DNA from: Paramecium octaurelia
Taxonomy: Eukaryota > Ciliophora > Oligohymenophorea > Peniculida > Parameciidae
NCBI GenBank assembly: GCA_905182995.1
Contig: CAJJDP010000005.1
Span: forward strand, 248,001 to 312,000
Direction: 5' to 3'
Length of the DNA stretch: 64,000 nt
The position numbers were made by a program, and so were the translations under genes. Below, in pieces: positions 36,701-50,099 of the stretch. The notes under the pieces were generated by a model that saw only the letters and a list, made by a program, of their open reading frames with translations, did no database searches and was not told the origin of the DNA. Every line of letters begins with the position of its first letter. The first letter of the stretch is position 1.

Positions 36701-39700
36701 TTTTCCAGTGCTTGTTGGACCACAAAATAGGAAATGCAATCCCATTTTACAAAAATAGTCATTTCTCATCAATTCAGCAGTAGGTATAATAATCTCATGG
36801 AATTGCATCCCTGGCTACACTTCAAATTTTTCAGTTAACTACTGCTCTATTAAGTCATTATAAATACATCTGTCCATTTGATCCATTGTCCATCCTAAAA
36901 CACACAAGAAAAGAACTCTATTTTCTCTGGAAAATTTAATTTCAATTCCAAATCATCTCCAAAATTAGTTTTCAATCCACTTTTATTGGTTCTAAATAAC
37001 TTGTGTAAAAAGTCATTGAACAAGGACCTTCCTTTCTCTTCTAAACATCCTCCAATAGACCAAACCAATGCGAATATCAAACAACTATCCCAATTATTAC
37101 TATTCTATTGATTCTCGGAAAGAGATTTCAATAACTAAACCAACAATGAAATAAAACTCGAAACCATCAAATTTATAGTATCATATACAGGAAATTATAC
37201 ATATTCCTTCACCCATGCATAGGAATGATCTATCAAACTAAATTAGATAACACAAAAACTTACAATCTCATTCTTCTTATAAAATACTATTTTTCCAAAC
37301 CTCCTGGTAATTAAATACTCTGCACTTACAAATACCTTACATTAATCAAATCAATTACCAATCAATTTATAAGAAGTATACCATACCACATCTTGATATT
37401 GTAGCTGGAGATGCAGCAGATAAATCTTCAACCTCAAATAACATGCACATGGTCTGTGGTATCTTTAAGATCTCTCCTGATGTCAAACACAACTTTTTAT
37501 TGTCATCCAAAACTGTATTTAAATTTTCTATCCACAATGAGTCTACAGGTCCATCAAACCAAATCCAGATCTTTGTTGGTTTATTGAGGTTTTCCCTTAT
37601 TAATATAGGCAATATTCCATCTGACCATTATTTGGTATCTGGATCGAGTTTCCCATACAATTAATCAGTAGTTACTGCTTTCGGATTCAATTTTAGTGTT
37701 TGAGCACCCAGTGATTTCCCTAGAGTTGAAATCGCTGCTGTCTTTCCAGAGAATGTCTTCCCGATGCACATTACACCATTTCTAACAGATATTGTATTAT
37801 GCAATTATTAGCATTTCTCTTAAAAATCTATGTCAGGTTGGTAATTGTTCTCACAACAGTAATCAACCAATATTTGAGATGTTTAATTTAATGGGTTAAT
37901 ACTGGGAAACAAGTCTTGAGTTATAGCCAAGAATAGTTGGACATCACTCTAAGTAAACTTAGGTTTGTTAACATTAATCAAGGCTGTTAAGCATATGACT
38001 TCTTCGGATCCAGTATTCAATTATTTGGCTGTGCTTAAGACTGCCTTAAGTACTCTCATACCAAAATCATAATGTTCTTGAGGAGACAGTTATTCGTTGC
38101 ACAACTTTAAACATGTCACAATCTTGGGACTTAACTCTCTTGCCTTCTCAAAACCAATACTATATAAATAGATTTCTGCGATCATTGCATAATCTGGTAC
38201 CATCATGGCACATGGACGGAATAGAATTTTTAGATTATCAGGTAATTCAGATCGACCAGCATATCCTGGATTCATAGTTACGTTAATAGCACACGTAGGA
38301 ATTAAATTGATTTCTTCACCTTCAAATGTAAATCTATTTCTTTTTTCTTTGATTGCCTTCTATATTGTAAAAATCTATTAAGCAACCACTGACAAGACTT
38401 CAGGATCAATTCTATTAAATTCATCGAAACAACACCATGCTCCAGACGAAGACAAGCCTTTGAAAAATTTACCTTAATTTATACTATTATTAATTTACCC
38501 ATTGCTATGTAATTGAGACCATCAGAACAATTGAATACAATACAAGGCATAGCAACTGCCTTTGCTAAATCTTTCACAGTTTCAGATTTGCCTGTTCCAG
38601 CTGGACCCTCAGGAGCACCTCCATAATTCAAATGCATGGCACTCAATAATGTTCTTTAGCACCGATCAGTTAATGATGTTATTACTAATCTAGTAACCTT
38701 CCCTAAATATTCAAACCCATATTGAATTTATGCGTTTACCATCCTCACATTCACTCCCTCATCTTCGAAATAATATCTCAATTAAGAAACCCAGGCAAAA
38801 TCATAAATACTTTTTACATCCTAATGTATTAATTATTGCACAATATCTTTGCAATGAACTTCCATTACTACCATAGCTTCCAATGTTGTTTTCATTACCA
38901 TTCTCTCTTCATTCCTGACCAATTACACTGTCTCTTACAATTATTTAGTCAGGATTTCCAAATGGATATGCAAATTCATTTTCTATAATTCCCTTATTGC
39001 TGATTCAGTGTTTCTTGTCCATTTTATATGATCAGCTAATAATATGCATTATGTTGGCCATTTGCTAATATAATCCTATTTCTACGAGTTTAAGTCTTGC
39101 AATGTCTTATTCAATTGAGTTCTTAATGTTTGAACCATTATTCTTTACAACTCACACAACCATTACTCAACATTTCCTTACTTCTCTCCTTTCAACAATT
39201 CTATCTTCTTGTCAAATATTACTAATTCCTATTAGGATGACATCATCCCTAATAGAGAATGATTGCCTTCGAATTTTAATTCATGCATTCCCTCAAAACA
39301 TTTGAAGATATGTTTCTGTAGTAATCTTGGGTCTTTCACTAATGCCAATATTTCTATGAGTTCTTCATCTGACACAAAATAGAATCTTGGAAATAAGGTC
39401 CTTTTTTATTCCAGATATTTTGACAATGATTTTTGAATAGAATCCAATAATTGCACATTATTCTGAAACTCTTGCTTTATCTTTTCATTATCAATCGAAT
39501 CCCATAATATTTTATTTTTATTTAAAATAGCCATCTATTATCTATATGATTAATCAACCAATTTAAAGTATTCAGTCTCTTCCACTAGTTTCCTCTTTAT
39601 ATCTTCACTTGCAAATATTGGATCCAAATACATCCAATGTTTTTAGCATTTCATTCCCAATTCTAATGTATCCTGAATCAATACAATCTTATATTCCAAT

Positions 39701-42700
39701 TAATTTGCTTTCCCCAACACCATTTTTATATGCTGTTAACTCTTTAACATTGATAAGACATTCAGTTACTCATCCAATAATGTTTGAACTTCTTCATAAT
39801 TTTTCTGAATGAATGTATCTCTAAATTCTTGCAATTCTATCTCAATGATTACTAATTTATCATACATTTCATTCAATCTTTTTTCGATATTCCAACCCTT
39901 CTCCACTTTTTGTGATAATTGTACAACCTATTCCTTAACATTGAGAATTCCTCTTTAGATTAGTGATTACAAGGAAAAATCTTCCTTGGGGTCGAAATTC
40001 TAAATCCTGCACTCTTTAAAGAGTTCTCTCCACAAGACTGGCTTCTTTGTAAATGCCTCTATTGCAAGAGTCTCTACAACCCATAAATTATCTTTAAATG
40101 CGTCTAAAGCTCTTCTAAAACCTCTTGTTACTGATTATCCATTTTCATCAGTAATTTCTTTAAATGTATTCGATAAGACCATTGTTTCATTTACATAATA
40201 TGTCAATTTTTATAGGATTTGTTGATGATTCAAATTTTTAAATGAACCATAAAGCCATGATTCCTTTTAAAATTCATATTCATTTGCTAATTCCCACAAA
40301 TACTAGAAGGGTTTGAATTCTGTAACTAGTTAATGGAACTCTCTATATTAGGATAATGGAATCTAAAACATAGTTTCCCTTTGGTTAAATGAGTTTATTT
40401 ATTCTTGTCCCTAAAATATCCAATCTGCCAATATCTTCATTTCATTTGCTTATTGTTTCACAATTCCAAATTAATTGAATCCTTTAATCTTCGTGAATTA
40501 TTCTTTCATCTAAAATAACTTCTCTGTGAATTCAACTTTATCGTGCTCTAGTTTTTAGAAGAATTGTCTCTCAATCGATTCTATCTGTCGACTATTAGTT
40601 TTAATGCTTCTTTTAATTTCCTTAGGCCATTACAATAGGTAGTAATATTCTTTCATTAACATCAAATCGTACTCCTAAAAGATCTCATCCAAGTAGTTGA
40701 TAAACTTCTTTCTAATAAGGAATTATAGATGATAATTACATTTAAGAAATTTCTAGAAATTATTTAGAGAATTGTATCTTAATTTCATCAAGAAATAACT
40801 TTAATTCAATTAGATCTTCTTCTGTTTAAGGAACTGTTGAAGTTTTAGCATACATTTCTTAATAGTGTGTTTTTATATTGGTTACATTGTGCTTAATTAT
40901 TTCGATTAATTTTTACACAATCAATTAATAGTTTTCTTGTGCTCGCTATATTAAAATTTGTTTTATTTCCTTAGAATTCAAAGTAAAGAGTCCAATGACC
41001 TAAGTATCAATAAAGTTATAGTTTATTTCCCTTTAGGCTTTGCTCAGATTGTCCAAGGCTTCTCGAATAACAGAGAGTCTAATCTAATGTAAGGTAGGTT
41101 TCTCTTTCCCTTCGATCCCAAAGATTTTATTAATGGCTTTGGTTTTCATCGGTATCAATAAATATTGATAAGGCAGAAACTTCTTGCAAAACTATTAACA
41201 TTTAGAGTATTCCTTCTCAATGAGATCAGCGGTTTCTTACTTTAAGACTTCAAAAAAAGCCAAGTTTTCTCTTTCGATTGAGTATTGTTAGGGAATCTTC
41301 AACAATGGAACTATTTCGCTTTCAATTTTATACAATTAAGAAATGATATTGAATAAACTTCTGTTTGGATATGTTGCTATATTGATCACTTGACTCAAAG
41401 AAGTATCCAAGGTTATCAATTCCAAATCATCATTGATTGAGTTCCTGGTTTGTTCATACTTTTCCAATTTGGATTTATTCATCCCAACAATTCTTAATTG
41501 AAATAAGGAAGTTGCAACCAATCTGACATTCTATTGAACCAATTGAAACTTTTAATAAAATCTGATTATTTTCTATTGTTCATCCCTCAATAACTTATAC
41601 AGGTATTCAGTATAATGTAAATCAAATCTTTAGACTACGCTTTTGAGATCACTTGCCACATATTCAGGCATGGTGATGTTGAAGAAATTGAATGTGTTCT
41701 ATAAGTTCTCTTGGATCTAAGCATAAATAAAGAATCTTTATTTTTTCAATTGCTATTCAATTTTATTCATATTGGCATCAATAAGCTATTCAAACTTTTC
41801 CCAAGAGACAGGCAAATGCACTTTATCAAATTCAAACAAATTCACTTAGAAATTATTCATAAATCGAATCATTTATAACCAACAATCTATCACAGCCTTA
41901 TTCACAAACATGAGACTCTTCTTTAGTTGTTATTATGAAGTATAAAATATCTTCATTCTGGGGATCGGCACAAACTTTTATTTGTATTTCGTCAAGTCCT
42001 TCAAATACACACATTTCTTCATGTTTTATTGATACATATCCTCCACTTAAGCAATTAGGTTCATAACTAGATTCTAATTTTTATACTTCTAGAAGCGAAT
42101 CAAAAGTTTCGATTTTAATTTATCAGAAATGGAATTAACTAATTTAGAATCCACAGCCATGATTTTGTTAACATAAGCTAGTTCAGTTTACTTCTCGTGA
42201 AGCTAAAGTTACCTATATACTATAGAATTCGTTACTCTTATTAAATCATGCTTTCGAAAAACTATTGATTTTAGTTATTGAATTTGATTTGCAATCGATC
42301 TACTTGTTTCTTGGGGCCTTTGGGATATTATTGAATTAAAAATTTCTCCGATTATTCATTGTAATCTAGAATTTAAACATCACACCATTCATATTATCTA
42401 AGGTTAGATGTAAAATATACTTCTCAGATTGTTTATAAAATTGTGCTTAGGCATGAGGTGGTGGTTACTTTAAACAAATCTCAAACCAATCCCTATTAGT
42501 ATTTTCATCCTATTGCGTATAATATAGATGCTAAATTGTTCTTTCACTTTAAAAAGGTTGCTCTTTTCTTTCAATTTTTAATTTTGATAGTCCATAGACT
42601 GCATATTCTTCTGATATTTTTTTATCTGTTGATAAATTTATATTAGTTGTGTGAACTAATTTCCTAAATGATCTATTATTAAACGATCTGTCTCTAGCAG

Positions 42701-42839
42701 ATTATGGATCATAATCAGAAATATTTAAAACAGCCTAAAACGATTCTTCTTACTTTCTTATTTTAGGTAAGTTTATTTATTTCTTAATCTTTACTAAAGG
42801 GCCGAAGTTTAGTTTCCTAACTTAAGGTGATCCACTCAT
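30760..42839 (-). CDS. Axonemal dynein heavy chain (single-headed inner-arm type)
   Basis: A 12-kb gene, about 3,950-4,000 residues after many tiny introns. Landmarks in order: tail and linker (42.8-38.7 kb); AAA1 P-loop GPAGTGKS near 38600 followed by the hallmark [11 protein letters not shown] and [12 protein letters not shown]2 P-loop GKTFSGKT near 37750; AAA3 P-loop GPTSTGKS near 36700; AAA4 P-loop GMGGTGRS near 35725; stalk coiled coils with a microtubule-binding domain (34.2-35.2 kb); AAA5/6; and a C-terminal domain with [20 protein letters not shown] near 31900 and the end [11 protein letters not shown]. The length and the NYGGRVTD region fit the short axonemal DNAH3/7/12/6-type chains of the inner arms. 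The start [14 protein letters not shown] was chosen as the first ATG after spacer. All the short ORFs on the opposite strand here are shadows. Confidence 0.93.
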
Positions 42840-43129
42840 CAAATGTTATTATAAATTATTATTATAAATTAATTGAATACATCCTCAAAACCTAACATTT
42901 AATCAAAATTGCTCTATTCAAATGTACAAATACTATAGAAACCTAAGAAACTATCTAAGTTATCTTGAGTATAACACTTAAGTAAGGAATTGAAGTTATA
43001 AGAACTATCATTACTATCCTCATCTATGAAGAGTTAATAAATGCTCAGTCAATCCAACAATAGAGTTTAATTAAGAATGAAATGTAATAATTGATATTTA
43101 ATGCCCTTATAAAATATAAATGTGGTTAA

Positions 43130-44105
43130 TCAAATTGGAACAACATTTGTATCATAGATACCACAAGTGTTTTATCCTCTAGCCAAAAAGATATATCCCT
43201 TGACTCCCCAACTAGTTGACCAAGAATTCTTGAGCTTGAATGCCTATTCGTCATATCCTACAGCCAATACGACGTGATTCATTTTAGTATCACAATCACT
43301 GAACACTCTTTCTACCTTTGGGTCGTAGTATTACCAATTGGTGGCATCTACTCCGACTGAAACTGGTCCCTTGTTTAAATAAGCAACCAATGTTTGCTCA
43401 TCCTTGGCCAAAACTTAAGATCCTTTAATGTGATAGGCGCCTCCCTTGATTTTGCAAGTTCCTTAAGCAGCAGTCTAAATTAAAAATATTAAGTACATAT
43501 GGATAAGCTGCACCAGTAGTAATACCATTTCTTTTAACGTAGTTCAAAGCTCTAGCAGGTAAACCTCCATCGCAACCCTTGTTGAAATCTACAACTGTTG
43601 AACAGTCCAATAATTGTTATTCTGACAGATCTGGCAATTCTCCAGTTTAGAGATAGAAGAAACTCTCTAGGACACCTGTTGTACTGAAGGTCCAGCAAGA
43701 ACCACATTATCCTTGATCTTTGACTGGACTCACAGCACCTTAGGTACTCCAATCTACTGAAGCTTAGAGGTTGTTTGATCTAGCAGAGACTCTTTTCACA
43801 TTCAAGTCTTCTTCAGTTGCTTAGGCTGTGAGATATGTTTATGCAAACTCTTCTTGAGTCAAATCGGAAAAGATAGTTTCTCCAAATACTCTCTTTCCCT
43901 TCTATACATTGTATGCTTCAGCATATAATAAGTTCTGGGTGTACACAGCCAATCTGTATGCTTCTTCTGTTGATCCATATCTTTTTCCGAATTTCTACTT
44001 GAATGTTTCAAACTTAGAAACATAATCAACAGATTAAGGTTAGTTGGCCATTAATAGAGCTCCAATCAAAGCTATAGTTCCCAATGCTAATATTGTTTTG
44101 GACAT
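43130..44105 (-). CDS. Cathepsin L-like cysteine protease (papain family C1)
   Basis: 317-residue preproenzyme with one 22-nt intron; exact multiple of three. A signal peptide (MSKTILALGTIALIGALLMA) is followed by an I29-type propeptide (FETFKQKFGKRYGSTEEAYR) and the mature domain beginning VDWSTQGAVSPVKDQG. Catalytic Cys is in CGSCWTFSTTG, His in MNHVVLAVGY and Asn in KNSWSTSWGVKGY; the oxyanion Gln precedes the cysteine and C-D-G-G marks the S2/S3 disulfide region. It is expected in phagolysosomes or secreted. The gene stands 290 bp upstream of the dynein start, same strand; that spacer holds nothing I can name. Confidence 0.93.
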
Positions 44106-44739
44106 GATTTATTATTAATGTCAAACAATTTGATCACAGCATTTAAATTACTAGATTTGAAGTCATTAAAATATAAACTTTTACGTCATTGTTCTAAAAT
44201 TAATAATATATTCGATTCTATATTGATTTATATTTAATCAAAATTAAATTACTATAAAGTCAATAAAAATTAACGATACCGTCATCATATTTGTATATAA
44301 AATAATCTCATTTTTCCATTTCACACAACTTTCTCCCCTTAAATCACGAAAACTCTTCACCCCAATTCATTTTCAAAATAATTCAAAACCTTCAAAATCC
44401 TCTTCTTAGGTAGTTCCACAAAAAGAGCAGTAGATAACAACAAGAATAAGATTTTTAAAAATACAAGACATTAGACACTTTATTAGGTGAAAAACCTATT
44501 TAACAAAACTTTTAAGTCACTTTATCTGTTTAAGTTTTTTAATGTATATGATTACTTATTGCCATAGAGTTATAATAATTTCAATAATAGTTTAACCAAT
44601 AATAATTACACAAATAAAAATACTAAGATAGTGGTTCCTTTTTCAGATACTACATATCTTCTATAAAATTTAATAATAACAACCATTATTCTACACGAAT
44701 AAATTATAAATATTTAAACAATATTTGATCAAATACGTA
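44106..44739. other. Intergenic, divergent promoter region
   Basis: About 630 bp between the divergent starts of the protease and the RNase T2 gene, the longest spacer in this part. It must hold both promoters. No frame or RNA gene was recognised. Confidence 0.6.
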
Positions 44740-45535
44740 ATGAAAGGAAGAAACATACAAGTTTTTGTAGTTTTCTGTATTTTGATTAATGCTTCATACT
44801 CATACAAAGCTACAACCTATATGTACATCTTAGCTTAAGAATGGGTTGGATCTGTATGCAATGTTGAGCCTAGCTGTCCGTATATGGGAAAATATGATGG
44901 ACAACGCTGGAATGTACATGGTTTATGGCCAAATACTTAACTAGCTTCATCTTGTGGATCAATCCAATATTGTAGAACAGATCCATATGATTCCTCTAAA
45001 ATATACTAAAATACTAAAGATGTATTGGATGTTGTTTGGAATGGCTTATATTCAGACACCGAAGCTTTTAGAGGGTATATATATAGGTTATATGGAGGTA
45101 TGAATGGGAAAAACATGGTACCTGCTACCCAGGGGAAGTCTCATAGAATTATTTCTTTTAGACAGCAGCAGGATTAGCATAAAAATACAACTATTTTTCG
45201 ATTTTGGCTAAATCTGGAATTTATCCTGATGACAGTAGACAGTTGGTTGAATCTGATGTAAGAAATGCCTTTGCAGCAGTATTGGGTTCCAATGTTAAAA
45301 TTACCTTCTCTTGTTTCAAAGATTGTATTTAATAATTTAATTCGCCGTAGAAGTGACAGGGAAGTATTTCTTAGGATAACTAAAAGTTTGTTTTGATGAG
45401 CAATTATAAATTCGAACTTGCAATTGCAAATTGAGTTAAGATGATGGAGAGATAGAGGAACAATAGAATGACTCCTAGTTTTCTGCTTAGCCATTGGTTT
45501 CCTGTGGTTCTGTATTCTACTATCCAGAGTTGTGA
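44740..45535 (+). CDS. RNase T2 family secreted ribonuclease
   Basis: 248-residue secreted enzyme. Signal peptide MKGRNIQVFVVFCILINAS, then the two conserved active-site segments of the T2 family: CAS I as RWNVHGLWPN and CAS II as EWEKHGTC, each with its catalytic histidine, plus several cysteines for disulfides. It cleaves single-stranded RNA, probably in food vacuoles or lysosomes. CAS II is interrupted just upstream by a 23-nt intron (45075-45097) ending GAG; the second intron is 26 nt and ends TAG. Spliced length is an exact multiple of three. It converges on the LRR gene with stops only 33 bp apart. Confidence 0.92.
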
Positions 45536-45568
45536 TAAAAAGTTGTTATTTATAAAATTAACGATATT

Positions 45569-47564
45569 TCAATAATCATCATCTTATAATATTTATAAGG
45601 CTTTTCTTTCTAATTCATTTTAAGCTGATAATACTTTTTATTCGCTTTAATTGAATAGAGTGCTGAATTTTTAATCAGGGATGGTTTGATATTTCTGTTC
45701 TCCTGTAGCTTAGAGTTATTTAGAGTCCATTTTTTTTGTTGACTCAAGTGTTAATGATCTAATTACTCCATCTTTCATTTCTATCATTTTTAGCAAATCC
45801 ATATTTTACTTTGAGAGTTTATTTTTAGAAGCTTTCTACTCCTAGATTTCATTGCTCTAATCAAATATAGTTTTTTATAATTAATTTTAGATTTCTTGTT
45901 GTTCAAGATTAGTTTATTCTAATTACTTTTCTATATTCTCTTATTGCTTCTACATTTCCGATTTAAGTTGTAATATTAAATTCTCTTGGTCTACTATTTT
46001 CTCTTTCTATTATCTAATTTATAATTGCAATTCTTTTATTTAATTTGAATATTCTCTTTAACTGAAATCTCCTTCTTGTCTAATTTATCTTATTTGTAAT
46101 TCTAAATCATTTTACAAATCTCTTAACTTCAAAATATCAGAATTTTTTTATTAATCCTTAAGTACATAATTGTCTATTATTTACTGATAGTCACTTCTTA
46201 TTTTATCACATTGTGTTTAATGCTCTGCATTTTATAATGATAATTGTTTTTCATATTGCTATTAAATTTAATCCATTTTTATTTTAATCTCCTCTTATTA
46301 TAAATTAAACTTTTGTTTATGAAACTAATTCTCTTGTCCTAATAAAGCTATCTGTTATTCTAATTATGCTTTAATATGCAATATTTCAACATTCTATCTT
46401 TCTTAACAACTATTTAATTCAAATTGCAATTTCAATTTTTCTTCCTCTAAATTCTTTATCTATGAATACAAATTTACAAAACCTTTGCTCTTATCTTAAT
46501 TACTTGAATCTTCATTCTTTAAATTGATCTACTCTAATAGATATTTAATCAATAAACTTACTTATTTAATTATACATAGATTTAAAGTGATCTACTTGTG
46601 CCTTTAAATGTTCATTTTCTTATTATATTCCCTACATCTATATTTAGATTGATAAATTTTGTTATTTCATTTTAGTTATTTATTCTGAACATTTTTTTAT
46701 TAAAACATCTAGTTTTTCATCTTAAGTTTCCTCCTCTAATAGGTGCTTAAGGGAATAAATCAAAAATTATTATTCATGTTGCTTTTATTGTTATTATCTC
46801 TTTAATTTACTTGAACACTTAAACAACTTTTTTTATAACTATTACAATTGTCTGGTTCTCTTTTCAATCATCTAAAGATATTTCATTTGTCCAAAGTTCT
46901 TTAGAACTAATTACTATATGGTTTTGAAATGATCATAAGTCAGCAATTTGTATTATTTATTTTAAACCAATTATTTGAAAACCTCTTGTCTCCACTTATT
47001 CAAATAATCTATGTTCATCTAAAATTTCTATGCCAATTGCTGTTCCTGCAGTTTTATTATGTACTCTGTTTCCAATGACTGTTAAATAATGCAACCATCC
47101 AATATTTATAATTTTTTGTATTTCAATTTAGCATCATTCTCATAATTCTTAAATGAATTAGCGTAGATGTTCAGAGAAAGCAAACTTGGTATTTTGTTTG
47201 GCAATTTATCTAAATAATTATTTGATATATCCAAAATCTCAAGTTGTGGTAAATGAATTTCAAATTGCTCAATTAAATTATTTCCACACCTCAGCACTCT
47301 TAATTTTTATAATTGCTATAGATAGTCTACATTAGCAATACTATTATTGGATATGTCCAAATAAAGTATATTTAAGGGTATATATTCTAAATTTTAAATT
47401 CGATTTGATGCTAAATATAATTTCTCTACTTCTTGTTTGATTTGGTTTAATTATGTTAAATGCTCTACATTGCAGCCTTGTAAATCAATTTCAGAAATCT
47501 TCTATTTCTTTTAAAGAGATTTGATCAATTACAAAGGTATGCATTCACATTTTGTGTCACACAT
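45569..47564 (-). CDS. Leucine-rich repeat plus coiled-coil protein
   Basis: About 655 residues. After MCDTKCECIPLQLIKSL come four to five LRRs of the SDS22/LRRC type (residues about 25-150): VEKLYLASNRIQNLEYI, LYLDISNNSIANVDYL, LRVLRCGNNLIEQF, LEILDISNNYLDKL. An LRR-cap-like segment follows and then a long, Q/K/E-rich coiled coil to the end at 45569. This plan is typical of centrosomal and ciliary scaffolds such as LRRCC1, centriolin or the LRRC family, but a specific orthologue cannot be named by eye. Confidence 0.8.
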
Positions 47565-47761
47565 TTTGGTATTAATTATTTATAATTTATATTGGATAAA
47601 TTATAAATTACTATTCTTGAATTTTGAATTTATTCATTCTAGAGTTCTTTATTTACAATTGAAGGATTCTTAAGAATAACTTAATTTGAATATTGAATTA
47701 CAATTGAAATTATTTACAATTTATTTGTTAAATTTATTTAAGCAATTTCATTTCTTAATCA

Positions 47762-48106
47762 ATGATTCATACTCCTTTAATGAACAAATCAAATTTAACC
47801 TATAATGCACTTTACGAGGAGCAAGTTCAAATTATTTAGAATTAAGACTAGGAATTAATTAAGAAATCTGAATAAATCCTCTTTTTAAAAAATAAACTAA
47901 GTGAATTAGAGTGCAAATTAGTTGACACGCAAGGAATTTTGTTAAATTTATCGACTAGACTTTGTACATAAATTAGTACTGAGATGAATGAAATCATAAC
48001 AGATTAGACTGTTAGAGAAAGAAAATCAAAAAGCTTCTTTAGCTTTTAAAAACCGAAAAAAAATAATAGACAATTCATTACATATTTAAAAAAATAGAAT
48101 AAATGA
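47762..48106 (+). CDS. Small coiled-coil protein, unknown
   Basis: Intron-free, 114 residues (MIHTPLMNKSNLTYNALYEE). A helical heptad pattern runs from about residue 20 to 70 (KSEQILFLKNKLSELECKL) and the C-terminus is very basic. It diverges from the LRR gene across about 200 bp. No family recognised. Confidence 0.55.
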
Positions 48107-48420
48107 ATAAAGAGGAATTGATTTTTATTTTTATTTAATGTAATTCTTTATTTGATTGTCATTACTTTATATAGAAAGTAAATTCATTTATAACTATTCT
48201 ACCATAACTATAAAATTATCTAGTAATTTGATGAGATGCGGAATTAAAGGGATAATATTCAAATAAATTGCAGGATTGTTAAGTAAATATTAATACAAGT
48301 AACTGTACACCTTGGAATTGATAATGGTTTGCAGAATCAGGCTCTATGGAAGTAGAATTTCGATAACTTATAATTAGAACTGATAGTAAATAAAAATTTA
48401 TATTAATTCATAAATAATTA
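48107..48420. other. Intergenic, AT-rich
   Basis: About 315 bp with no convincing coding frame or RNA gene. Confidence 0.5.
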
Positions 48421-48687
48421 ATGAATTCTGAAGCTGTTTGCTTGAAACTTGCATCTAAACATTTTGATGAATAAATATTTTAAGAATTATTAAGTGAAGG
48501 CGATAAAAATGGATTAGAATATGTAAAATAAGTGTGGGAACCCACAGAAGTATCAACATCAGTTTCAATGGAGTCATCAGAGAGTTGTGGTTATGTTAAA
48601 AAAATACGATTATTAAATCATATAAATAAGTATCTTGATAGTTCATTGCACTCAACAATGATTAAGAGATTAAGGGAATTACAATGA
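48421..48687 (+). CDS. Small unknown protein
   Basis: Intron-free, 88 residues, beginning MNSEAVCLKLASKHFDEQIF. The middle is serine-rich (STSVSMESSESCG) between two helical halves; the C-terminus is basic (MIKRLRELQ). The next gene starts 67 bp downstream on the same strand. No family recognised; small size leaves some doubt. Confidence 0.5.
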
Positions 48688-48754
48688 AAACACAAAATTT
48701 TATAATTAATTTTGCATATATTAAAATGATAATTAAATAATTAATAAATAAATA

Positions 48755-49876
48755 ATGGACACAACAAATGCCCCTTAAATTATTGAGCATCTCAATAAAT
48801 CACTAAATTTCACTCCTTTTGTCACAAGATGGATTCCAGGAACTGCAAAATTTGTATTATGTGGTCAACCACCTAAAGCAAACGGAATTATTGAAATATT
48901 GCAGTTGAATAAAACAGAACTTAAAACCTTATCATCAGTTATAAATACTTATATCATTAGATAGAATAACCAAAAGGAATAAAATGTGGATAATTTTTGG
49001 ATAATTTATTTGCATATGGTGATTTTGATGGAAAACTAAAAGTTATAGATCTAGAAACTAAAAAAGTATAGCTTAATTACATATTAGACCACATTTGAAG
49101 TTAAGGCACATGATCAAATAATTAATTCCATAGACACTTGCTTTAATATTGGAGCACCTGAAATTGTAACTGGTTCCAGAGATGGATGTGTAAGAGTATG
49201 GGATCCAAGATAAGCAGCACCTGTTGTATCATTAGAGCCCATTGAAAAAGATGTTATACCAGATGCTTGGAGCGTTGCATTTGGTAATTCATATAATGAT
49301 GAACGTGTTATTGCTTGTGGTTATGATAATGGAGATATTAAACTATTTGATCTAAAATAAAATCAGTTGGTATGGGATACTAATGTAAAAAATGGAATTT
49401 GCGGTATTGAATTTGATAGAAAGGATATCTAAATGAATAAGTTAATAGCTACTACTCTAGAAAGTAATTATTGATTAAATTTAGGCAAAATTAATGTTTT
49501 CGATTTGAGAACTTTCAATAATGGATATGCATCACTAACACATGAAGGATAAAAGTCCACTATTTGGGGAGTCAAACATTTACCTTAGAACAGAGATGTA
49601 TTTGCAACCCAAGGCGGAGATGGTGCTTTAAATATTTATAAATATTCATATCCATCATAAAGGTAGATCTAAGATGCTGAAGGAAAACCTAAGGGAGTTA
49701 TAGGGAAATTAGAATTACTCAATAAATAGGATGTATGTTAATAGCCAATTTCTTCTTTGGATTGGAATTCTGACAAATTGGGTAAATGAAATTTTAGAAT
49801 TTTAGGACTGGCTTGTTTGTGCGGGTTGGATTAAACTTGTAAAGTAGTTATTGTTACCAAATTAAATTTATATTGA
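48755..49876 (+). CDS. WDR92: WDR92/DNAAF10, axonemal dynein assembly WD40 protein
   Basis: 343 residues after four introns (23, 22, 21 and 24 nt, all TAG), exact multiple of three. It matches WDR92 across its length: start with [14 protein letters not shown] and V[11 protein letters not shown], then [76 protein letters not shown] and the end [13 protein letters not shown]92 is a seven-blade propeller that links R2TP/prefoldin-like chaperones to dynein heavy-chain folding in the cytoplasm; loss abolishes axonemal dyneins. It lies about 6 kb from the dynein heavy-chain gene's 5' end. Confidence 0.93.
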
Positions 49877-50099
49877 TTTATTGATTGAGTATAAATTCAA
49901 AATAAGATTTATCTGACATATCTTTATTACTAAAATTTACTTAAAACTAAAAATAACATTTACTTAAAATTAAATATTTTGAATATTTTTAAATTATTTT
50001 ATAGACATACTTATAATGAAGGGCATTGAGTTTCGTTTCTTACGTTTTATAATTTAGAAGCAGATTAATATTAATAATTTAATTATATTATTTAATTAA

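Noticed and set aside
44106-44739. Possible tRNA or snRNA in the long spacer
   Set aside because: No cloverleaf, A/B box pair or TTCGA-type loop could be found by eye in this or other spacers.
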